From Simkaniaceae bacterium (GTDB taxonomy: Bacteria > Chlamydiota > Chlamydiia > Chlamydiales > Simkaniaceae): a stretch of 32,466 nt of DNA. The stretch covers positions 1-32,466 of the forward strand of contig JASJDV010000011.1 in NCBI GenBank assembly GCA_030064985.1, given 5' to 3'. Made by a program: the position numbers and the translations under genes. Below, in pieces: positions 26,288-32,466 of this stretch; the stretch's first letter is position 1; each line of letters opens with the position of its first letter. The notes under the pieces were generated by a model. That model was given only the letters and a program-made list of their open reading frames with translations. It ran no database searches and had not been told where the DNA came from.

Positions 26288-28198
26288 ATGGCTAAGAAAA
26301 GTAAAGTCATTGGCATTGACCTCGGAACCACGAACTCTTGTGTCGCTGTAATGGAAGGAGGTTCCGTAAAAGTTATTGCAAATGCAGAAGGAACACGAAC
26401 CACTCCATCGATTGTCTCTTATAAAGATGGTGAAAGACTCGTGGGGATTCCTGCGAAACGGCAAGCCGTAACAAACCCCGAAAAAACACTCTATTCAACA
26501 AAGCGTTTTATTGGACGAAAGTTTTCTGAAGTAGAATCAGAAATTAAAACCGTACCCTATAAAGTCGTTGCAAATAGCAATGGGGATGCTGTTTTTGAAG
26601 TCGATGGCAAAACACTCACCCCTGAAGAAGTCGGAGCACAAGTCCTAAAAAAAATGAAGGAAACGGCTGAAGAATATCTTGGCGAAAAAGTCTCAGAAGC
26701 AGTCATTACTGTTCCTGCCTACTTTAATGATTCGCAAAGACAATCAACAAAAGATGCGGGTAAGATTGCTGGTCTCGATGTCAAGCGTATCATCCCAGAG
26801 CCCACTGCTGCTGCTCTTGCTTACGGCCTCGATAAAGAGGGCGCTGATAAAAAGATCGCCGTCTTTGACCTTGGGGGTGGAACCTTTGATATTTCCATCC
26901 TTGAAATTGGAGATGGAGTCTTTGAGGTCCTTGCAACCAATGGAGATACCCAACTGGGTGGAGACGATTTCGATAGCGTGATCATTGATTGGCTACTTGA
27001 AGAATTTAAGAAAGACAATAGCATCGACTTATCTAAAGATAAGATGGCTCTTCAAAGGATTAAAGACGCTGCTGAAAAAGCGAAAATTGAGCTTTCTGGA
27101 ACACAACAAACAGAAATTAACCAACCGTTTATTACAATGGACGCAAGTGGTCCTAAACACTTAGCACTTACCCTTACACGTGCCAAATTTGAAAGTTTGG
27201 CTTCTCATCTCATTGAGCGTTGCGTCCAACCGTGTCTTGATGCTCTAAAAGATTCTGCTCTTAACAAAGATCAAATCCAAGACGTCCTCCTTGTGGGTGG
27301 AATGAGCCGCATGCCAGCTGTTCAAGCAAAGGTGAAAGAAATCTTCGGAAGAGATCCTCATAAAGGCGTTAACCCCGATGAGGTCGTGGCAACTGGTGCT
27401 GGGATTCAAGGGGGGGTTCTTGCAGGAGATGTGAAAGATGTTCTTCTTCTCGATGTGATTCCTTTAACACTGGGTATTGAAACGCTCGGCGGCGTTTTGA
27501 CTCCTCTTGTCGAAAGAAATACGACAATTCCAACTCAGAAGAAACAAACCTTCTCAACAGCCATGGATAACCAACCCGCGGTTACAATCGTTGTTCTTCA
27601 AGGGGAGCGTAAAATGGCAAAGGATAATAAGGAAATTGGTCGATTTGATTTAACTGAGATTCCTCCGGCGCCTAGAGGAACTCCACAAATTGAAGTGGCT
27701 TTTGATATCGACGCCGATGGCATCCTCCATGTTTCTGCTAAAGATCTTGGCTCTGGAAAAGAACAAAAGATCCGAATCGAAGCAAAATCGGGTCTTGATG
27801 AAACTGAGATCAACCGTATGGTCAAAGATGCAGAAGAGCACGCCGAAGAAGATAAGCAGAAAAAAGAAGAAGTAGAAAATCGGAATCAAGCCGATAGCCT
27901 GATCTTCCAAGCAGAAAAAGCCTTAAAAGATTACAAGGATAAAATTCCTGATCATTTGGCTAAAGAAATTCAAACCCGCATTGACGCTGTGAAAAAAGCC
28001 CTTGAGGGAACAGACATTGCTGCGATCAATACTGCTGCTGGAGAACTTAACACTTATATTCAAAAGATTGGGGAAGAGATCCAAAAGCAAGGCGGCCCAG
28101 ATAGAGGAGTCACCCCTGGGCAAGAACCCCCAAAAGATAAAAAGAAGCCTGATATCGAAGAGGCTGAAGTAGAAATTCTCGACGACGAGGAGAAGTAA
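26288..28198 (+). CDS. dnaK: Molecular chaperone DnaK (Hsp70)
   Basis: DnaK is the central ATP-driven Hsp70 chaperone. The 636-residue protein has the nucleotide-binding signature [18 protein letters not shown] at the N-terminus, [12 protein letters not shown]-type phosphate loop ([17 protein letters not shown]), [14 protein letters not shown], the linker [15 protein letters not shown], the substrate-binding domain, and an acidic helical lid ending [16 protein letters not shown] 26288 ([11 protein letters not shown]) is the family start, with GGGAG about 9 nt upstream. It is the last gene of the hrcA operon and is followed at once by an intrinsic terminator. Confidence 0.98.
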   Translation: MAKKSKVIGIDLGTTNSCVAVMEGGSVKVIANAEGTRTTPSIVSYKDGERLVGIPAKRQAVTNPEKTLYSTKRFIGRKFSEVESEIKTVPYKVVANSNGDAVFEVDGKTLTPEEVGAQVLKKMKETAEEYLGEKVSEAVITVPAYFNDSQRQSTKDAGKIAGLDVKRIIPEPTAAALAYGLDKEGADKKIAVFDLGGGTFDISILEIGDGVFEVLATNGDTQLGGDDFDSVIIDWLLEEFKKDNSIDLSKDKMALQRIKDAAEKAKIELSGTQQTEINQPFITMDASGPKHLALTLTRAKFESLASHLIERCVQPCLDALKDSALNKDQIQDVLLVGGMSRMPAVQAKVKEIFGRDPHKGVNPDEVVATGAGIQGGVLAGDVKDVLLLDVIPLTLGIETLGGVLTPLVERNTTIPTQKKQTFSTAMDNQPAVTIVVLQGERKMAKDNKEIGRFDLTEIPPAPRGTPQIEVAFDIDADGILHVSAKDLGSGKEQKIRIEAKSGLDETEINRMVKDAEEHAEEDKQKKEEVENRNQADSLIFQAEKALKDYKDKIPDHLAKEIQTRIDAVKKALEGTDIAAINTAAGELNTYIQKIGEEIQKQGGPDRGVTPGQEPPKDKKKPDIEEAEVEILDDEEK

Positions 28199-28202
28199 GC
28201 GC

Positions 28203-28234
28203 AAGGGTGTCTTCAGGCACCCTTCTTTATTTTT
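28203..28234 (+). terminator. Intrinsic terminator of hrcA-grpE-dnaK
   Basis: The stem aagggtg (28203-28209) and caccctt (28218-28224), with the loop closed by T-G and C-G, is followed by a T-rich tail (ctttattttt). Confidence 0.85.
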
Positions 28235-28680
28235 CTATGAGGCTAATCGCTTCTTCCAAGTGGACCCTATCCCTTAAACCCTTAACGCTCAAGTGTCGAC
28301 TGTTCCCTACAAAGATGCACCCTTTCTTTAACTTGAAGCACTTTTCAAACATGTGCATTTAGAAGCTCCTCAGCCATCTCTGCGGTTTCAACTGCCCCGG
28401 CTACCTCTCGATAAGCTTTAGGAGTCATTTCTTTTACAAGTATTCTCAATAGCTTCCCAGGAAGAGGCGATTTTGAACACCTTTGAAGTACAAAAATGGA
28501 ATCTGTGGCTCAGGATCCCCTGGTTTTACAGTAGCTGATTCAATATGGTATGCATCGATCATCTACTCAATTATTTTTTTAATCACACCATAAACAGCTG
28601 AAATTAAAGTACGATCCAATTTTTTTTGCAGCAGGTTGATTCTAACGCTTTTTCGGCCCACCCCCAAAAATAAATAGAAA
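28227..28680 (-). pseudogene. Decayed minus-strand reading frames, family unknown
   Basis: Reading the minus strand from about 28680 gives protein-like stretches in different frames. The first is RKSVRINLLQKKLDRTL...VYGVIKKIIE, ending in TAG. After that stop the same frame continues with MIDAYHIESATVKPGDPEPQ and FKGVQNRLF. A shifted frame gives LRILVKEMTPKAYREVAGAVE and AEMAEELLNAHV. A third gives KCFKLKKGCIFVGNSRHLSV and LEEAISLIEK, ending at TAA 28227-28229. Together they look like one gene broken by an in-frame stop and two frameshifts. No family is recognised; it fills most of the gene-free 550 nt after dnaK. The two protein-like readings near 28630 leave the 5' part uncertain. Confidence 0.4.
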
Positions 28681-28785
28681 TGGATAGATTTAAATAAAAA
28701 TGCACAAATATGGTTAATAATTTACACTTTTTTATTTTATGAAAGGAAATGATATGTTATGCTTCTTGCAAACAGGAGGAAAAAA

Positions 28786-29019
28786 ATGGAAATAAGATAC
28801 TTAACACCACAAGAACGTCTTCAGCTAGCGAATATACCACGGGGACTTATTAAGAATAAGCAAATGGAAATAAGATACTTAACACCACAAGAACGTCTTC
28901 AGCGAGCGAATATACCACGGGGACTTATTAAGAATAAGCAAATGGAAATAAGATACTTAACACCACAAGAACGTCTTCAGCTAGCGAATATACCACGGGG
29001 ACTTCTTAAAAATAAACAA
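28786..29019 (+). repeat. Three 78-bp in-frame tandem repeats
   Basis: Units are 28786-28863, 28864-28941 and 28942-29019, each coding MEIRYLTPQERLQ(L/R)ANIPRG plus six residues. Units 1 and 2 differ by one base; unit 3 has about three extra changes near its end. Confidence 0.92.
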
Positions 29020-30150
29020 GTAGACCCTGTTCATACTAGCAATAAAGTAGACTCCGTCCATAGAATTTCTCTTTTTGGTGGACCGAAAAATGGGAAAAAT
29101 AACTGCTTCATTAATGCCTCTCTTCAAGTCATTTTTAACATTCCAGAGCTGGTTGACAATATTGTTTTTGGAAAGGGACAACATCAGGCCGTTCAGGAAG
29201 CCTATCAACAATACCTAGGCTACATGGAAAATCGCCAAGCTGGAAAGTTCTGTTCTGCCCCTGATCTAGCAAGCCCCCTTCGAGACATCGTTCCAGAATT
29301 CAAAGGCGATGGACAACACGATGCTTTTGAATTTATCCTTAAGGTTCTTATTGATCCATTAAAAACCAAAACCAACCCTCTGTTTTTTGCATGCGAAGAC
29401 CGCTCCTATTACCATGACTATGAAAAACACAAGGCAGAAATCGAAGAACATTTTGAAGCAGATGGTGGAAGAATATCAAAGGCTCCTGAGACTCTCTCAA
29501 GCCTTCAACTATCTTTACCTAAAGATGCATCGTCTTGTAAAATGGAAGATCTAATTCTTAGCAATCTTCACGAAAAAATTGCTAAGAAACAAGATGGTTC
29601 TGGAGTTGAATTTAAGCGAAGTGACGGACTAGATCCCATTCGTCTTCAGCTTGCAGAAAAAAATCAAAAAATCCGCATTCCTGATGCTTTCTTTGTCGAC
29701 TTTAAAAGACATGCTGTGATTTCTCAACAATTTAATAGCGGTGGAACATTTCAAGGAGCCAAAAATGAGACACCTATTCAATTCACTGAAACATTTTCTA
29801 TCCCTCCAGAACTTGATATGGATGGAAAAGGAGCAACCTGTGAATGGGTTGCCTTAGTCAACGGAGGAGATTTTAAAGAAGGACACTACTTTGCCAATGT
29901 TAAAAAAGATGGCAATTATTACAGATATGACGATAGCTCGATGGGTACGATCCCTAAACAAGATTTTATTGATGCCGGACAGCAATGTTATGGAGGGTTT
30001 GTTCGCGTTGTTAAACGCGGAGATTCGCATCCAATAAAGCCAAAACAGGCGTCTAACTGGAGTCGGAAAATATTGAGGTATATTTTGGCAGCTACTGCTA
30101 TTAGTAGTGTCGGACAGAAGAAATTTGGTAAATCAGACTCATTTTCATGA
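28786..30150 (+). CDS. Eukaryote-like ubiquitin-specific protease (C19) with N-terminal repeats
   Basis: This 454-residue protein has USP/C19 deubiquitinase motifs: the Cys box NNCFINASLQ (Cys about 107; usual GNTCYMNSxLQ), a QQDAxEF-like GQHDAFEF (about 177), and a His box GHYFANVKKDGNYYRYDDS (His about 367; usual GHYxxY...WYxFDD) with the Asp. Catalytic residues are intact. Three 26-residue repeats form the N-terminus (1-78). The start at 28786 is preferred over 28759 because AGGAGG precedes it by 6 nt and the first repeat then begins with Met. A C-terminal hydrophobic stretch (ILRYILAATAISSV) follows the protease domain. Bacteria lack ubiquitin, so a secreted host-directed effector is inferred. 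Confidence 0.85.
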   Translation: MEIRYLTPQERLQLANIPRGLIKNKQMEIRYLTPQERLQRANIPRGLIKNKQMEIRYLTPQERLQLANIPRGLLKNKQVDPVHTSNKVDSVHRISLFGGPKNGKNNCFINASLQVIFNIPELVDNIVFGKGQHQAVQEAYQQYLGYMENRQAGKFCSAPDLASPLRDIVPEFKGDGQHDAFEFILKVLIDPLKTKTNPLFFACEDRSYYHDYEKHKAEIEEHFEADGGRISKAPETLSSLQLSLPKDASSCKMEDLILSNLHEKIAKKQDGSGVEFKRSDGLDPIRLQLAEKNQKIRIPDAFFVDFKRHAVISQQFNSGGTFQGAKNETPIQFTETFSIPPELDMDGKGATCEWVALVNGGDFKEGHYFANVKKDGNYYRYDDSSMGTIPKQDFIDAGQQCYGGFVRVVKRGDSHPIKPKQASNWSRKILRYILAATAISSVGQKKFGKSDSFS

Positions 30151-30248
30151 TACCCTTCCAAAATCTCCTATAATCCCTAGCTCTTCTCTATCTGATTATA
30201 GACAGAGACTGTTCGTTTAGTAGATCAGCTTAAACACCTCAACACTGC

Positions 30249-30284
30249 CGGCCCCTAAAAGAAATTTCTAGGGGCCGCAATTTT
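30249..30284 (+). terminator. Terminator after the ubiquitin-protease gene
   Basis: Perfect 9-bp GC-rich stem cggccccta (30249-30257) and taggggccg (30269-30277), 11-nt loop, then caatttt. The T-run is weak but the hairpin is strong. In the 333-nt gap 30151-30483 I also see a short open frame (30300-30461) and the -10 at 30457. Confidence 0.7.
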
Positions 30285-30456
30285 AGACCTAAGTCTTGAA
30301 AAAGTCATTGCAATGAGAACTTCTGCCGTATTGACAATCGAAAAGGACTAGGAAATAAAACAGTGCTTCAAGCAAAAACCTCAGCAAAGAAATACACCCT
30401 CAATTCAATCATCTTGATCTTGTTCTTTTTTTCATACTTTATTTGGCTACTACGAG

Positions 30457-30462
30457 TATAAT
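30457..30462 (+). promoter_or_regulatory. Perfect -10 (TATAAT) upstream of the GDP-mannose gene
   Basis: TATAAT lies 22 nt before the ATG at 30484. No good -35 is found at 16-18 nt, so the promoter is tentative. Confidence 0.45.
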
Positions 30463-30483
30463 GAGTAGAAAACTTCGGATCAG

Positions 30484-31551
30484 ATGCACTCACAAATCAT
30501 TCCCGTCATTTTAGCTGGGGGATCAGGAACTAGACTTTGGCCCCTATCGAAAAAAAGCTCTCCTAAACAGTTTTTAAAGCTCATTGGAAGTCGCTCCCTT
30601 TTTCAAGAAGCCCTGCTCCGCGTCAAAGAAATTCCCTCTGCTCATGAAATTCTTGTTGTCATCAATGAAACACACACATCTATTTGCCGTGAGCAATTGG
30701 AAGAAATCGGCATTAATAATGTGACGCTGGTTCTTGAACCTTGTAGTCGGAATACTGCCCCAGCTATTGCGCTTGCTGCGCATACTGTCGAGCAAAAATT
30801 TAGAGAAGAGGCAACGATAGTTGTCCTCCCTGCAGATCACCTAATTGGAGGAGGATCTGAATTTGCAAAAATGATGGCAGCTGCTAGCACATTAAAAAAC
30901 AACAACTACCTCATTACCTTTGGTGTTGTTCCGACCTCACCGAAGACCGGTTACGGGTATATTCAAGCTGGAAAGCCTCTCGATCAGTTAAGTTATCAAG
31001 TAAAAAATTTCATTGAAAAGCCCAATGAAACCCTTGCAAAATCTTTTTTTCACACAAAAAACTACTACTGGAATAGTGGAATCTTTCTCTTTCGAACACT
31101 GACCTTTTTAAAAGAACTCAAAAAAAATGCTCCGTTAATTTTCGATACTTCTCACAAGGCTTATCAACATAGCCAAGCAAAGGGAAACCTTTTATATATC
31201 GACAAGAACCATTTCGCAAAATGTCCTAGCGATTCTATCGACTATGCCTTGATGGAAAAAACCACGAACGTTGCGTTGATCCCCTTTCACCTTCCCTGGA
31301 ATGATCTAGGGTGTTGGGCATCTGTTGCCGATGCTGGAGAGTCTGACGATCAAAACAATGTAATTCGTGGCAACGTCCTTCTAAAAGATTCTGAAGGCTG
31401 CTTACTTACTTCAGAAAGTGGACAACTCGTTGCCACTGTTGGAGTCAAAGATCTCATTGTTGTCGCCACTCCCGATGCCGTTCTCGTTGCCGATAAAGCC
31501 CACGCACAAGAAGTCAAAGATATCGTCAAGAGTTTAAGACCTAAATCTTAG
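30484..31551 (+). CDS. manC: Mannose-1-phosphate guanylyltransferase
   Basis: This enzyme makes GDP-mannose from mannose-1-phosphate and GTP. The 355-residue protein has the pyrophosphorylase signature ILAGGSGTRLWPLS (about residues 9-22) with SSPKQFLKL, the NTAPAIALAA segment, VVLPADHLI, FGVVPTSPKTGYGYI, VKNFIEKP and WNSGIFLF. It corresponds to the nucleotidyltransferase part of ManC; the C-terminal phosphomannose-isomerase domain of long, bifunctional ManC is absent. Start ATG 30484 is the only reasonable one; the ribosome-binding site is weak (GGA). It is framed by two inverted ubiquitin-protease genes, an unusual context for a sugar-nucleotide gene. The fate of the GDP-mannose cannot be inferred here. 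Confidence 0.92.
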   Translation: MHSQIIPVILAGGSGTRLWPLSKKSSPKQFLKLIGSRSLFQEALLRVKEIPSAHEILVVINETHTSICREQLEEIGINNVTLVLEPCSRNTAPAIALAAHTVEQKFREEATIVVLPADHLIGGGSEFAKMMAAASTLKNNNYLITFGVVPTSPKTGYGYIQAGKPLDQLSYQVKNFIEKPNETLAKSFFHTKNYYWNSGIFLFRTLTFLKELKKNAPLIFDTSHKAYQHSQAKGNLLYIDKNHFAKCPSDSIDYALMEKTTNVALIPFHLPWNDLGCWASVADAGESDDQNNVIRGNVLLKDSEGCLLTSESGQLVATVGVKDLIVVATPDAVLVADKAHAQEVKDIVKSLRPKS

Positions 31552-31629
31552 ATCTTGAATCTTCTCAAAATCTATCAGGGATAAACATAGAATAACCTTC
31601 AAGGCTAGGGTCATGTGATTCAAAGAGCA

Positions 31630-31678
31630 TGGACCTGTCCCGAATGAAAGATATTTCTTATTCCACACTTTTTATGAT
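31630..31678 (-). repeat. Dispersed repeat, copy 2
   Basis: Inverted copy of 6135-6187; the 19-nt core (31638-31656) is identical on the minus strand. It lies between the convergent 3' ends of manC and the second protease gene, so it is not a promoter for either. Confidence 0.65.
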
Positions 31679-31707
31679 CTTTTTCGGTCTCTTGTTTAAG
31701 CGCCTAG

Positions 31708-32466
31708 TTAAGCTCTAAGCGCTTGATTAGGCTCTTGGGATCTTGTGGACTGCAATTCTTTGAGCACCACTTTTTTAAATGCTTGTCGGAAGTGTTGTTT
31801 AAATCCTTTTTCAAGCTTTGTTTGATGTATTTTGGCCCGCACTATTTTTAACGCCATTGTTTCCTGGATAGGCTCTATTTCAGGTCTTTTGTCCCCCACT
31901 TGTTTAACTATCATTTTTTTGAGGTATTCTGCAGACAACTGGATAGGCTTTATTTCAGGTGTTTTGTCCCGCAATTCTTTGAGCACCAACCCTTGAAATC
32001 CTTGTCGGACGGATTTTTTAAATCCTTTTTCAAGCTTTATTTCATCGTTCTGCAACTTTTCGAATATCTCTTGAAGTTTTTGCTGTTCTTCAGTGGGCTG
32101 AGAATCTCCGCGTTTAATAACGCGAACAAACCCTCCATAACATTGCTGTCCGGCAGCGATAAACTCTTGTGTAGAGATCATACCCGCCGAGCTATCGTTG
32201 TAGTTGTAATAATTATCATTAGATGCTTTAAGATTGACAACGTAATGTCCTCCTGAAAAACCTCCTCCGTTGATTAAGGCAATCCATTCACAGATTGCTC
32301 CTTTTCCATCCATATCAAGTTCTGGAGGGATAGAAAATGTTTTAGTGAAGTGAATAGGTGTTTCATTTTTGTCTCCTCGAAACGTTCCATCCCCACGAAA
32401 TGGTTGAGAAATCACAGCATGTCTTTTAAAGTCGACAAAGAAAGCATCAGGAATGCGGATTTTTTG
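31708..32466 (-). CDS. Second ubiquitin-protease-like gene, C-terminal part (5' end outside window)
   Basis: The frame runs from the right edge (reading KIRIPDAFFVDFKRHAV...) to TAA 31708-31710. Its first 64 nt are identical to 29665-29728 of the other protease gene, and the similarity continues to the CYGGFVRV(I/V)KRGDS end of the domain. The His box is GGHYVVNLKASNDNYYNYND, keeping His and Asp; the Cys box lies outside the window. After the domain comes a long helical tail (about 130 residues) with two copies of a KLEKGFK..(R)Q.F..(L)VLKEL module, in place of the hydrophobic end of the first protease. The ATG at 32413-32415 is internal, not the start. Confidence 0.8.
   Translation of the reverse strand, partial: QKIRIPDAFFVDFKRHAVISQPFRGDGTFRGDKNETPIHFTKTFSIPPELDMDGKGAICEWIALINGGGFSGGHYVVNLKASNDNYYNYNDSSAGMISTQEFIAAGQQCYGGFVRVIKRGDSQPTEEQQKLQEIFEKLQNDEIKLEKGFKKSVRQGFQGLVLKELRDKTPEIKPIQLSAEYLKKMIVKQVGDKRPEIEPIQETMALKIVRAKIHQTKLEKGFKQHFRQAFKKVVLKELQSTRSQEPNQALRA
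31752..32037 (-). repeat. Duplicated modules in the tail of the second protease
   Basis: Copy pairs: 31752-31818 and 31971-32037 (67 bp each, no gaps), and 31867-31895 and 31942-31970. They code for the repeated KLEKGFK and K.PEI.PIQ segments. Confidence 0.7.

Noticed and set aside
30331-30359. TTGACA-N17-AATAAA as a promoter for manC
   Set aside because: The -35 is perfect but the -10 is poor, and a perfect TATAAT lies closer to manC.
32403-32415. ATG at 32413-32415 as start of the second protease
   Set aside because: The frame continues upstream to the window edge with sequence identical to the middle of the first protease, so this Met is internal.
1-32466. CRISPR array, rRNA or ordinary tRNA genes
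   Set aside because: No regularly spaced short repeats and no rRNA or tRNA signatures other than the tRNA-like part of tmRNA were seen.

Overview
The window looks like a chromosomal segment of a member of the Chlamydiae, most likely an environmental (Parachlamydiales-type) lineage rather than Chlamydia itself. The case rests on gene content and order: smpB-dnaN-recF, rpsA-nusA-infB-rbfA-truB-ribF-ychF, lepB next to ileS, and hrcA-grpE-dnaK are neighbourhoods also known from Chlamydia. LepB is very long with a large insert, and IleRS is the long eukaryote-like type. Decayed insertion sequences and eukaryote-like ubiquitin proteases between these blocks fit amoeba-associated chlamydiae with larger genomes. 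I cannot name the species from sequence alone.

Layout. 1-332: tail of a coiled-coil protein with 45-bp repeats. 341-927: IS1595-family remnant with both terminal inverted repeats. 1108-2325: yajC (-) and a TerC-family membrane protein (+). 2473-5150: smpB, dnaN, recF. 5236-5995: decayed IS5-family transposase (-). 6345-14869: translation/transcription block rpsA, nusA, infB, rbfA, truB, ribF, ychF; infB to ychF overlap by 4-8 nt and form an operon. 15115-20152: lepB (+) and ileS (-), convergent. 20291-20776: ssrA (tmRNA) with promoter, tag frame and terminator. 20951-22145: an unknown small-ORF cassette behind a C9 tract. 22218-22835: IS630-family remnant. 22902-24195: a Fic-domain protein gene (-) with a cluster of palindromic operator-like sites upstream. 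24484-28234: CIRCE, hrcA, grpE, dnaK and a terminator. 28227-28680: decayed minus-strand reading frames of unknown origin. 28786-30150 and 31708-32466: two related C19 ubiquitin-protease-like genes in inverted orientation on either side of a mannose-1-phosphate guanylyltransferase gene.

How the genes work together. tmRNA and SmpB, the two halves of trans-translation ribosome rescue, are both here but about 17 kb apart. HrcA with CIRCE should control GrpE/DnaK. YajC and LepB act in protein export. The Fic protein and the two ubiquitin proteases are the candidate host-interaction or toxin-type genes. The most unusual non-core signals are the Fic operator cluster, the inverted protease pair with internal repeats, the C9-preceded small-ORF cassette, a three-tier palindrome between rpsA and nusA, and a dispersed repeat of about 50 bp.
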